From the NCBI GenBank assembly GCA_903832075.1, contig CAILAF010000127.1, positions 1 through 5,943 on the forward strand: a DNA stretch of 5,943 bases. Direction: 5' to 3'. Made by a program: the position numbers and the translations under genes. Source of the DNA: an uncultured Chitinophagaceae bacterium. GTDB taxonomy: Bacteria; Bacteroidota; Bacteroidia; Chitinophagales; Chitinophagaceae. Every line of letters begins with the position of its first letter. Within the stretch, counting starts at the first letter, position 1. Below the pieces are notes generated by a model. The model worked only from the letters and a program-made list of their open reading frames with translations. It searched no databases and was not told the origin of the DNA. This document shows positions 1 through 5,943 of this stretch, piece after piece.

Positions 1-1483
1 TATAATCAAGAAATTTCAAATCGGTTACAATCCTTCGCAAAGAGATGAATTGGCAAAAGCATTATTGCAAAATCAATTCAATAAAGAATTACTTCCCAAA
101 ACAGGATTGGTTGTTATTAGAAATGAAACTGAATTAATTGATAATTATCGCGGCAGAATTATTTTTCCCATTCTCAATAATACCGGAAAAATTATTGGCT
201 TTGGTGCAAGAATTATTGGAAAGAACGATAAAGCGCCAAAATATATCAACACACCGGAAAATGAAATTTATGTAAAGAGTAAAGTGCTGTATGGTTCGTA
301 TTTTGCCAGACTTGCCATTGATAAAGCAGATGAATGTTTATTGGTAGAAGGATATACAGATGTGATTAGTTTGCATCAGGCAGGTATTGAAAATGTTGTT
401 GCCAGTGGTGGCACTTCGCTTACAACAGATCAACTCAGATTAATAAAAAAATATTCTAACAATCTAACCATTATTTATGATGGTGATAATGCAGGGATAA
501 AAGCAGCTTTACGCGGATTGGATATGGCTTTGGAAGAAAGTCTGAATGTGAGACTGGTATTGATTCCTGATAAAGAAGATCCCGACAGTTATGTAAATAA
601 AGTAGGTGCTACTGCATTTAAAGAATTTATTGCGGCCAATAAAAAAGACTTCATCATCTTTCAATTAGAAGTGATGTTGAAAGAAGTTGGTAATGACGTT
701 ACGCGAAAGAGTAATGTGGTAAATCAAATTGCAGAAACATTAAGTAAAATAAATAAAGCAGAAGATTTTACCAAGCAACAAGATTATATCAAACAATGTT
801 CTGCTCTTTTAAAAATTGATGAACAAGGATTAACCAATCTCGTTAATAAATACAAACGTGATAAAATTGTAAAAGATGAAAAGAAATTACCTTTTGAAGA
901 AGCCGATTATTTTCATCAACAAGCAAAACAACCCGAAGACGTTTTAGACGAAAATGTTTTTTTATTAAACCAAGATGAAGCACATGAGAGAAATCTATTG
1001 CGTGTTTTATTGGAATATGGTTTAAAGAATTTTGATGAACAAAGAACCATGGCACAATTTATTTTTGATGAATTAGAAAATTTTCATTTTGATAATCAAC
1101 AATTAGAAAATTTATTCGCCACTTACAGAAAACAATACGAACAAGGATTACAGCCCGATGCAAAAAGTTTTTTATATCATGAAGATGAAAACATCAGAAA
1201 TTTAGTTGTTAGCATTACAATGCTTCCGCATGAATTAAGTCAGAAATGGGATGAAGTGCTGGAAGGAATGAATATCACGAACAGAGATACTTCGCAACAA
1301 GATGTTTTGATGAGCGTTAATCTTTTCAAACTAAAAAAAATAAAAAAGATGTTTGAAGAAAATCAAAGAGATATGGAAAATGCCAGCTTTGATGAACAAA
1401 TGAACTTAATAGCAATACATAAAAATTTAAAAGAAATAGAAAGAGAACTAACCAAACAATTAGGTACTGTTATTATTAAGTAA
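1..1483 (+). CDS. dnaG: DNA primase DnaG, C-terminal three quarters (5' end outside window)
   Basis: DnaG makes the short RNA primers for replication at the fork, together with the DnaB helicase. The frame is open from the left edge (first full codon at base 2, 493 residues to the TAA at 1481), so the TTG at 50 is an internal leucine and not the start. Numbering from base 2, the end of the primase core comes first (FQIGYNPS, residues 5-12; GRIIFPI near 51-57; PKYINTPE near 79-86). The TOPRIM metal site follows: EGYTDV at 116-121 and DGDNAG at 160-165. The 44-residue spacing from Glu116 to Asp160 equals E265 to D309 in E. coli DnaG, as I recall it. A DPD triplet follows at 193-195. The tail from about 320 is poorly conserved and charged, in the place of the DnaB-binding domain. 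By that alignment about 150 residues are missing upstream, including the CHC2 zinc finger. No frameshift is seen. Identification is very secure. Confidence 0.97.
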   Translation, partial: IIKKFQIGYNPSQRDELAKALLQNQFNKELLPKTGLVVIRNETELIDNYRGRIIFPILNNTGKIIGFGARIIGKNDKAPKYINTPENEIYVKSKVLYGSYFARLAIDKADECLLVEGYTDVISLHQAGIENVVASGGTSLTTDQLRLIKKYSNNLTIIYDGDNAGIKAALRGLDMALEESLNVRLVLIPDKEDPDSYVNKVGATAFKEFIAANKKDFIIFQLEVMLKEVGNDVTRKSNVVNQIAETLSKINKAEDFTKQQDYIKQCSALLKIDEQGLTNLVNKYKRDKIVKDEKKLPFEEADYFHQQAKQPEDVLDENVFLLNQDEAHERNLLRVLLEYGLKNFDEQRTMAQFIFDELENFHFDNQQLENLFATYRKQYEQGLQPDAKSFLYHEDENIRNLVVSITMLPHELSQKWDEVLEGMNITNRDTSQQDVLMSVNLFKLKKIKKMFEENQRDMENASFDEQMNLIAIHKNLKEIERELTKQLGTVIIK

Positions 1484-2000
1484 TTTTTTCTAAAAGCATA
1501 TCACTATAACTGTGATGAATTAAATCTTCTTTTTTAATTTCAAACGCATTCATATAAAATTCGCATTGTTGTTGTAATGCATCAATGGTCTTATCAGGAT
1601 AATTTTTATTTCCGGCTTCAATTTCAACAAAACTTCCTAAGCCGTTTATTTCATCCAAATGAAATTTTACATTCTCAATAAAAAATATTTTTCTTTTCTT
1701 CTCAACAATCACTTTCACACCTAAAACTTTTGCAAAAAAAGTTTCTGTTGATTTGCCTTCACCAATATTTAATAAAGAAAAGTCAGATTGCTTTGGCCCT
1801 TCTTTATCCGGTCTATTATAAAAAATAAAATTATTTTCAATATTGCCTTGCCGCAATTTTAATCTACCCGAAGGCACATTGAAATAAGTATCTTTTTGAT
1901 GATCAATTCCTATAAAGTTGGCATTTTGAGAAAGTAAAAATGCTTCCACCTTTTCGGGATGAAAGCATTTTGCTTTTATTTCAACATTAATAAAATTCAT
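1476..2000 (-). CDS. CYTH-domain protein, class IV adenylate cyclase-like (CyaB/ThTPase superfamily)
   Basis: This 174-residue protein has the length and motif order of a single CYTH (triphosphate tunnel) domain. These enzymes act on nucleoside triphosphates, thiamine triphosphate or inorganic triphosphate with Mg2+ or Mn2+. Visible motifs are the N-terminal strand NVEIKAK (5-11), DTYFNVP (37-43), GRLKLR (45-50), FYNRPD (60-65), GPKQSD (68-73), the basic strand EKKRKIFF (100-107), HLDEINGLGSFVEIEA (114-129) and a C-terminal SYSDMLLEK. The usual ExExK signature reads N-V-E-I-K here, so its first acidic residue is Asn. Related proteins are often annotated as class IV adenylate cyclase, but cyclase activity cannot be read from the sequence. 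The ATG at 2000 overlaps the stop of the upstream gene (TAATG), so translation is probably coupled. The 3' end overlaps the end of dnaG by 8 bases on the opposite strand. The family call is firm; the substrate is open. Confidence 0.88.
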   Translation of the reverse strand: MNFINVEIKAKCFHPEKVEAFLLSQNANFIGIDHQKDTYFNVPSGRLKLRQGNIENNFIFYNRPDKEGPKQSDFSLLNIGEGKSTETFFAKVLGVKVIVEKKRKIFFIENVKFHLDEINGLGSFVEIEAGNKNYPDKTIDALQQQCEFYMNAFEIKKEDLIHHSYSDMLLEKIT

Positions 2001-2653
2001 TATTTTTCGGATGGGTTCTTTTTACCTGCCATTAATTTCTCAACAACCACTTCCAATCTGCGCTGACGTGTTTCTTCCTTCTTGGCTTCTTCAATCCAAA
2101 CAACATATTCTTTTTGATTGGAGAATGAAAGTGAAGTAAAAAATTCTTTTACTTTTTTATGTTTGGTGAAAGCTTTTTCTAATTCTGCTGGAGGAACGAC
2201 TAACCTTTTTTCAAAATCAATTCCCTTTACTTCCACTTTTTTTTCAACAGGAAGATGATTTACTGCTATCGTTTTTTTAAAACGCATAGCGCTCCAAACA
2301 TGGTCTAATGCAACTAAACTTACTCCTTCATAACAATTCTCACTTAGTACATCCCAACTGCAATCCCTATTCAAATCACTAACAATTTTACTTGTTTGTT
2401 TTGGGTAAGCGATCCACAATTTGCTCTCGCCATGCAATGCAGGGAACACTTCTTTAAGAACGTTATTTAACTGATTTTGGTTGACAGCAAATAACAAAGC
2501 AAAATCAACTTTCCTGCTTCGCAATAAAGGAGTCACATTTTTAGCATAAGACAACTTGGCAAATTGTTTTTCTATAGATGACGGTAGACCTTGAATTAAT
2601 AAGTTCTTTTCGTCTTGTAGATGCAATTTTTCAAACAAACTTTGATTAGACAT
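2000..2653 (-). CDS. YdeI/OmpD-associated family protein
   Basis: This is a 217-residue cytosolic protein with no signal peptide or membrane segment. The C-terminal part (about 150-210) closely fits the YdeI/OmpD-associated family: LVVPPAELEKAF (151-162), an EYVVWIEEAKKEETRQRR-type helix (182-199) and a final basic LMAGKK. The N-terminal half holds FALLFAVNQ (51-59), KLWIAYPK (78-85) and an aromatic-rich EGVSLVALDHVWSAMRF stretch (109-125). That pattern looks like a DUF3052-type module, but I am less sure of it. Members of this family have been linked to polymyxin or bacteriocin tolerance in enterobacteria; the biochemical function is unknown and should not be transferred here. The frame is open upstream to a TTG at 2719, but that codon lies in the predicted -33 element and the extra 22 residues look like translated leader. 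I therefore take the ATG at 2653. The gene ends in a TAATG overlap with the CYTH gene, and the two probably share one transcript. Confidence 0.85.
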   Translation of the reverse strand: MSNQSLFEKLHLQDEKNLLIQGLPSSIEKQFAKLSYAKNVTPLLRSRKVDFALLFAVNQNQLNNVLKEVFPALHGESKLWIAYPKQTSKIVSDLNRDCSWDVLSENCYEGVSLVALDHVWSAMRFKKTIAVNHLPVEKKVEVKGIDFEKRLVVPPAELEKAFTKHKKVKEFFTSLSFSNQKEYVVWIEEAKKEETRQRRLEVVVEKLMAGKKNPSEK

Positions 2654-2688
2654 GCCTAAAAGGAATTTCAGGTGATGTAATGGGAGTG

Positions 2689-2720
2689 CAAAGGTATAAA
2701 ATATAAATGTTCTTTGCAAA
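2689..2720 (-). promoter_or_regulatory. Bacteroidota-type promoter for the YdeI-like/CYTH operon
   Basis: On the - strand, TACCTTTG (2696-2689) matches the Bacteroidota -7 consensus TAnnTTTG. A TTTG (2720-2717) lies 20 bases upstream as the -33 element, and a second TTTG directly precedes it (2724-2721). This spacing is what the major sigma factor of this phylum uses. Transcription would begin near 2680-2685, giving a leader of about 30 bases before the ATG at 2653. No Shine-Dalgarno sequence is visible, as is normal in the phylum. The match is to a consensus only. Confidence 0.7.
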
Positions 2721-2757
2721 CAAATTGCTAAGTTCTACAAAAAATGAAATGAATTAT

Positions 2758-2771
2758 TGATTTATAAATCA
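2758..2771. repeat. Perfect 14-base palindrome TGATTTATAAATCA
   Basis: TGATTTA is followed directly by its reverse complement TAAATCA, with no spacer. The site is 34 bases upstream of the predicted -33 element of the YdeI-like operon. That is a plausible place for a dimeric regulator, but an AT-rich palindrome of this size can also arise by chance. No regulator is encoded nearby. Confidence 0.45.
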
Positions 2772-2840
2772 TCTATGTCTGCAAAATTATTCTGATAACT
2801 TAAAATTTCTCTAAGCATTTTTTGGCATTATGCCTCACAA

Positions 2841-2895
2841 ACTTGTTCTGGTCTCCTTCTGGACTGGTTCTGGATTCCTTCTGGGTTTCTTTTGA
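2841..2895 (-). repeat. Degenerate 11-base tandem repeat, five units (left array)
   Basis: Read on the - strand from 2895 down to 2841, the units are TCAAAAGAAAC, CCAGAAGGAAT, CCAGAACCAGT, CCAGAAGGAGA and CCAGAACAAGT. The core CCAGAA (TTCTGG on the + strand, at 2846, 2857, 2868 and 2879) recurs four times at exactly 11 bases. The fifth unit is a diverged TCAAAA form. The tail of each unit varies but is purine-rich. Eleven is not a multiple of three, so this is not a coding repeat. Function unknown. Confidence 0.8.
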
Positions 2896-2960
2896 TCAAT
2901 TCCAATATTGATTGCATTTATTCAAAACAAGGTCAAAACAAATCCAGAAGCAGTCCTGAA
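2857..2960. repeat. Imperfect 20-base inverted repeat with 64-base loop
   Basis: The arm at 2857-2876 is the reverse complement of 2941-2960 at 18 of 20 positions, with an unbroken 9-base match TTCTGGATT/AATCCAGAA at the loop end. The loop contains a second, small hairpin, ATCAAT-TCCAAT-ATTGAT (2895-2912). No U-rich tract follows either arm, so it does not look like an ordinary intrinsic terminator. The two arms are parts of the opposed 11-base repeat arrays, which explains the similarity. Confidence 0.75.
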
Positions 2961-2965
2961 TTAAA
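2922..2965 (+). repeat. Degenerate 11-base tandem repeat, four units (right array, opposite orientation)
   Basis: Read on the + strand, the units are TCAAAACAAGG, TCAAAACAAAT, CCAGAAGCAGT and a decayed CCTGAATTAAA. Both the TCAAAA and CCAGAA forms of the left array reappear in the same order (TCAAAA first, then CCAGAA) but on the other strand. The nine-base TCAAAACAA is repeated exactly at an interval of 11. Together with the left array this makes a head-to-head arrangement around the hairpin at 2895-2912. Confidence 0.7.
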
Positions 2966-3026
2966 ATTACCGAAGATTATAAAGCTTTGAACGGTAAAAA
3001 TAGAGATTGTAGAAGCAACGCTTTTT

Positions 3027-3683
3027 TTATGACCGTTTTCGATTACGTCTGCGATCGCGATATTTAAGAATGGGTACTTTACTTTCTGTTCCTTTAAGAA
3101 TTCTGCCGATATTCTTTTGATGTGTTAGTACAATCATCAAAGCAACAATAACAGCAAAGATTCTGTATAAAGTTTCCTTTTCATTAAAAATAAAAAGAAT
3201 AAATACCATGAAAGAAATACCTGCTAATATTGAACTAAGAGATACAAATCTGGTAAGATATAATACTATTAGAAATACGCCTACACAACAAACTGCAACA
3301 AGAGGCTGAATAGCAATGGCCATTCCAAATAAAGTAGCCACTCCTTTACCACCTTTGAATCCTGCCCAAATTGGAAAAACATGCCCTATCACAGCAGCTA
3401 ATCCTAAACCAATCATTAAATTGGTTCTGTGTAATTCACTTGTTGGTAAAAGATAATTAGGTAAAAATATATATAGCGAGGTTGCGCATACTCCTTTAAT
3501 CACGTCAACACACATTACAAATGTTCCCCATTTTTTACCAAGCACACGATAAGTATTGGTAGCACCGGCATTGCCGCTACCATAATCACGAATATCAATT
3601 CCAAAAAACCTTTTGCTCACCCATACTGCTGTTGGAACTGATCCAATCAGATAAGCAAGGATTATGAGTATTAATTCATTCAT
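3027..3683 (-). CDS. plsY: Glycerol-3-phosphate acyltransferase PlsY
   Basis: PlsY is an integral membrane enzyme that moves an acyl group from acyl-phosphate (made by PlsX) to sn-glycerol-3-phosphate. The product is lysophosphatidate, the first committed step of bacterial phospholipid synthesis. The 218-residue length is usual. All three family motifs are present: SVPTA at 15-19 leading to GSGNAGATN (35-43); GHVFPIWAGFKGGKGVAT (100-117); and HQKNIGRILKGTE (188-200). Hydrophobic spans fit roughly 1-20, 54-79, 88-108, 120-143, 147-167 and 172-187. The protein ends in a very basic tail, RDRRRNRKRS (209-218), expected on the cytoplasmic face. The start ATG at 3683 gives a hydrophobic N terminus typical of the family. 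It lies 58 bases downstream of prmA on the same strand, with a possible promoter of its own between them. No clear terminator follows. Confidence 0.96.
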   Translation of the reverse strand: MNELILIILAYLIGSVPTAVWVSKRFFGIDIRDYGSGNAGATNTYRVLGKKWGTFVMCVDVIKGVCATSLYIFLPNYLLPTSELHRTNLMIGLGLAAVIGHVFPIWAGFKGGKGVATLFGMAIAIQPLVAVCCVGVFLIVLYLTRFVSLSSILAGISFMVFILFIFNEKETLYRIFAVIVALMIVLTHQKNIGRILKGTESKVPILKYRDRRRNRKRS

Positions 3684-3706
3684 TGGAGTGTTGAAGTTTG
3701 GGATTG

Positions 3707-3714
3707 CAAAGATA
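3707..3714 (-). promoter_or_regulatory. Possible -7 element of a plsY promoter
   Basis: The - strand reads TATCTTTG, a match to the Bacteroidota -7 consensus TAnnTTTG, in the short gap between prmA and plsY and 23 bases before the plsY ATG. The expected TTTG about 20 bases upstream is absent; the nearest TTG is 13 bases away. It may be a weak promoter that supplements read-through from prmA, or a chance match. Confidence 0.35.
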
Positions 3715-3741
3715 ATAACCTATCTGACAATTCATAATTTC

Positions 3742-4572
3742 TTAACAAATAGATGAAATTTGGTGGAAAAATTCAAGGGCAATCCATCCATCCTTATCAA
3801 TTGAACGATTGAATCTAAGCCCTAATTGTTTACAATTTGCGCTAATCTCTTTTTCATCATCCTTCAATAAGCCACTCAATAACAAAATCCCCCCAACCAC
3901 CAGATTATCAAGCAAATAAGTTAGATTATCAAGGATAATGTTTCTATTAATATTGGCTATTATAATGTCAAATTTTATATTCAACTGAGCTGTATCGCTC
4001 TGCAGAATTTCAATATTCTTACATCCATTTTTTTCAATATTTTCTAAGGAATTTTCTATGCACCATTCATCATAATCTATTGCCAAAATTTTAGCTGCAT
4101 CAAGTTTTTCGGCAAGTATGGCTAATATTCCGGTGCCTGTCCCAAAATCTAAAACTGATTTATTTTTAAAATCTATCCATTGCATTAATTGCATCATCAT
4201 GTAAGTAGTAGCATGATGCCCTGTTCCAAAACTCATTTTTGGAGTAATGATAATTTCATGTAACACATTATTGAATGGTTGATGAAATTCGGCTCTTATC
4301 CCAACAAAAGCATCAATACTGACTGGTTGAAAATTTGATTCCCAAAGTTGATTCCAGTTTTGGTTTTGTATTATTGAGGATGAATATTCAAGTTGGTATC
4401 TTTGAAATAATTCCTTTATCAAATTTTCATCAAATTCATTTTCTTTTATAAATGTTTTTATTTCAGAAGGGGATTCTTCAAAACCATCATAACCTAATAA
4501 CGATAACTCTGCAATAACAATATCAAGAATTTCAGCATTGCTTGAAAAAATATTTAACTGAATATAATTCAT
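3742..4572 (-). CDS. prmA: Ribosomal protein L11 methyltransferase PrmA
   Basis: PrmA is a cytosolic S-adenosylmethionine-dependent enzyme that methylates amino groups of ribosomal protein L11. The 276-residue protein has a small N-terminal substrate-recognition domain (about 1-90) and a Rossmann-type methyltransferase domain. Diagnostic motifs are PKMSFGTGHHATT (111-123), the PrmA version of the segment before motif I; DFGTGTGILAILAEK (142-156), the SAM-binding loop; AIDYDEWCIENSLENI (164-179), with an acidic residue after the second strand to hold the ribose; and ANINRNII (206-213), in place of the usual ANIL. The later LLSGLL (231-236) is also typical. The ATG at 4572 has no competing upstream start. 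It lies just beyond the pnp terminator, leaving only about 16 bases, so prmA either has a short leader or depends on read-through from pnp. Identification is firm. Confidence 0.95.
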   Translation of the reverse strand: MNYIQLNIFSSNAEILDIVIAELSLLGYDGFEESPSEIKTFIKENEFDENLIKELFQRYQLEYSSSIIQNQNWNQLWESNFQPVSIDAFVGIRAEFHQPFNNVLHEIIITPKMSFGTGHHATTYMMMQLMQWIDFKNKSVLDFGTGTGILAILAEKLDAAKILAIDYDEWCIENSLENIEKNGCKNIEILQSDTAQLNIKFDIIIANINRNIILDNLTYLLDNLVVGGILLLSGLLKDDEKEISANCKQLGLRFNRSIDKDGWIALEFFHQISSIC

Positions 4573-4588
4573 ATAATACTTTTAAAAC

Positions 4589-4616
4589 AAATCCCCTCGA
4601 AAAGACGAAGGGATTT
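4589..4616 (-). terminator. Rho-independent-type terminator after pnp
   Basis: AAATCCC-C-TCG (4589-4599) and CGA-A-GGGATTT (4606-4616) form an 11-base stem around a 6-base loop. On the - strand RNA the odd position is a U-G wobble, so the stem is continuous. On the + strand it is a C-A mismatch. The structure therefore favours the - strand and suits termination of pnp, whose stop codon is 8 bases upstream. The tract after the stem is only GUUUU, so termination may be incomplete. Confidence 0.8.
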
Positions 4617-4624
4617 TATTTTGT

Positions 4625-5943
4625 TTATTGATTTTCATTTTGCGAAGAATCTTGTCTTTCACTTGATGGTCTTCCTTCCGGTCTAGGCATCAATGCTTTT
4701 CTGCTTAATTTAAATTTACCTGTCTTATGATCAATGCCTATCAATTTTACTTTAACCTTATCACCTTCTTTAAATATGCCTTCCATTGTTTCTAAACGTT
4801 TCCAACTAATTTCACTGATGTGTAATAAGCCTTCCTTCTTTGGCAAGAATTCTACAAATGCACCAAACTCTTTGATACCTTTCACTGTTGCCTCATAAAC
4901 TGAACCAACTTCAGGCACAGCAACCAATCCTTTAACCCATGCCAATGCTTTTTCTAATCCTTCTTTTACCGGAGAGAAAATGCTTACTTCACCATAATTA
5001 CCTATTTCTTCAATATTAATAGTAGTGCCAGTTTCGCGTTGAATTTCTTGTATCACTTTACCCCCTGGCCCGATTACTGCACCAATAAATTCTTTATCAA
5101 TAAATAATTTTTCCATTCTTGGTGTATGCGGTTTCACTTCTGGTCTTGCTTCAGGAATACATTCATACATCGCATCCAAAATATGTAATCTTCCTTTTCT
5201 TGCCTGCTCCAATGCTTCACGCATTACTTCCATACTTAAACCATCCACTTTAATATCCATTTGTACACCGCAGATACCATCACGAGTTCCGGTAACTTTA
5301 AAATCCATATCACCCAAATGATCTTCATCTCCCAGAATATCTGTAAGTATTGCATATTTACCATCATCAGATCTTGTAATCAAACCCATTGCAACACCAC
5401 TCACATGTTTTTGAATAGGCACACCTGCATCCATTAATGCCAATGAACCTGCACAAACAGTTGCCATTGATGATGAACCATTGCTTTCTAAAATATCGCT
5501 TACGATTCTTGTTGTGTAAGCATAAGTAGAATCATCGGGCATCATTTGTTTTAAACTGCGCATGGCTAAATTACCATGACCCACTTCGCGACGACCGGGG
5601 CCTCTCATCATTTTAATTTCACCTGTAGAGAAAGGAGGAAAATTATAATGAAGAATGAATTTTGAATATTCGGATTTTGCTGCACTTTCAACTAATAATT
5701 GATCTAATGCAGTACCTAATGTAACGGTTGTTAATGATTGTGTTTCGCCTCTTGTAAATAATGCAGAACCATGCGGAGAAGGCAATGGTTCAATTTCCAT
5801 TGCTAACGGACGAACCTGGTCTAATTTTCTTCCGTCTAAACGTGTACGATCATCCAGCATCATATTTCGAACTACTTCCCATTTCAAATCTTCGTAATAT
5901 TTTTTAGCTAATTTCTTTTCACCATCTGTTACTTCTTCACCCA
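4625..5943 (-). CDS. pnp: Polyribonucleotide nucleotidyltransferase (PNPase), C-terminal part (5' end outside window)
   Basis: PNPase degrades RNA from the 3' end with phosphate, releasing nucleoside diphosphates, and can run in reverse to add tails. The frame is open to the right edge, giving 438 residues plus two bases. The TTG at 5887 is an internal leucine and not the start. Numbering from the first full codon (5941), the catalytic second RNase PH domain starts near RLDGRK (34-39). The phosphate-binding SNGSSS is at 153-158. Asp207, Asp213 and Lys215 in GDEDHLGDMDFK line up with E. coli D486, D492 and K494, as I recall them. A KH domain follows (about 275-330, GPGG loop at 291-294), then an S1 RNA-binding domain (about 344-416) and a short polar tail rich in Ser, Gln and Asn. 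The first RNase PH domain and the helical linker lie outside the window. All visible active-site residues are intact. A terminator follows the stop closely. Confidence 0.97.
   Translation of the reverse strand, partial: GEEVTDGEKKLAKKYYEDLKWEVVRNMMLDDRTRLDGRKLDQVRPLAMEIEPLPSPHGSALFTRGETQSLTTVTLGTALDQLLVESAAKSEYSKFILHYNFPPFSTGEIKMMRGPGRREVGHGNLAMRSLKQMMPDDSTYAYTTRIVSDILESNGSSSMATVCAGSLALMDAGVPIQKHVSGVAMGLITRSDDGKYAILTDILGDEDHLGDMDFKVTGTRDGICGVQMDIKVDGLSMEVMREALEQARKGRLHILDAMYECIPEARPEVKPHTPRMEKLFIDKEFIGAVIGPGGKVIQEIQRETGTTINIEEIGNYGEVSIFSPVKEGLEKALAWVKGLVAVPEVGSVYEATVKGIKEFGAFVEFLPKKEGLLHISEISWKRLETMEGIFKEGDKVKVKLIGIDHKTGKFKLSRKALMPRPEGRPSSERQDSSQNENQ

Larger units (their letters stand above)
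2654..3026. other. Intergenic region between plsY and the YdeI-like gene
   Basis: This 373-base gap has no convincing gene on either strand. From left to right it holds the leader and promoter of the YdeI-like operon (to about 2724), a perfect 14-base palindrome (2758-2771), a short GGCATTATGCC hairpin (2824-2834), the opposed 11-base repeat arrays (2841-2965) and AT-rich sequence up to the plsY stop. I see no tRNA, riboswitch or strong intrinsic terminator for plsY. The longest reading frames are very short, including a 21-codon one at 2830-2895 that lies in the repeats. Confidence 0.8.

Noticed and set aside
843..1055. A 70-codon - strand reading frame inside dnaG
   Set aside because: It lies wholly within the coding sequence of dnaG, has no recognisable domain, and is the kind of antisense frame expected by chance.
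2782..2789. TAATTTTG on the - strand, a second match to TAnnTTTG upstream of the YdeI-like gene
   Set aside because: No TTTG lies at the right distance upstream, and such matches are frequent in AT-rich sequence.
2824..2834. GGCATTATGCC hairpin as a terminator
   Set aside because: The stem is 4 bases and no U tract follows on either strand.
2830..2895. A 21-codon + strand reading frame (MPHKLVLVSFW...) across the left repeat array
   Set aside because: The sequence is explained by the 11-base repeat, whose period shifts the frame. There is no promoter-like site upstream, and the right array does not encode a similar peptide.
3014..3028. AAGC-AAC-GCTT followed by a T run on the + strand, resembling a small terminator
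   Set aside because: The stem is only 4 bases and no + strand gene lies upstream in the gap that would need it.
2990..3037. Inverted repeat AACGGT/ACCGTT with adjoining A and T runs around the plsY stop, as a possible plsY terminator
   Set aside because: The paired core is only 6 bases plus an A-T extension across a bulge, and no U tract follows on the - strand.
1..5943. A new defence, mobile or biosynthetic system
   Set aside because: All sizeable reading frames are explained by housekeeping or widespread families. There is no integrase, transposase, toxin-antitoxin pair, reverse transcriptase or CRISPR repeat.

Overview
This window looks like ordinary core chromosome of an AT-rich member of the Bacteroidota, probably near the Chitinophagaceae. 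That placement rests on the character of the DnaG, PNPase, PrmA and PlsY proteins, the AT-rich codon use, the absence of Shine-Dalgarno sequences, and promoter-like sites of the Bacteroidota type (TTTG, about 20 bases, TAnnTTTG). It was made by eye and not by database search.

Layout. The left third is the 3' part of dnaG on the + strand, cut by the left edge. All other genes are on the - strand. dnaG meets a small CYTH-domain gene tail to tail, with an 8-base overlap. The CYTH gene is joined by a TAATG overlap to a YdeI/OmpD-associated family gene, so these two form a small operon. It starts from a convincing promoter near 2689-2720, which also shows that the family gene begins at the ATG at 2653 and not at the longer TTG. 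Next is a gap of about 370 bases (2654-3026). It is followed by plsY, prmA and the C-terminal part of pnp, which is cut by the right edge. A clear hairpin terminator lies between pnp and prmA.

Jobs. The genes are housekeeping: primer synthesis (DnaG), phospholipid initiation (PlsY), ribosomal protein L11 methylation (PrmA) and RNA turnover (PNPase). The CYTH and YdeI-like proteins are the only ones of uncertain physiological role. The genes do not form one pathway, and I see no phage, transposon, CRISPR, defence or tRNA/rRNA sequence.

The most unusual element is in the gap at 2841-2965. A degenerate 11-base unit (about YCARAA plus five bases) is repeated five times on the - strand and then four times on the + strand. 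The two arrays face each other around a small hairpin and share an 18/20 inverted repeat. The period is not a multiple of three and is close to one helical turn, so it looks like a non-coding structural or binding element.
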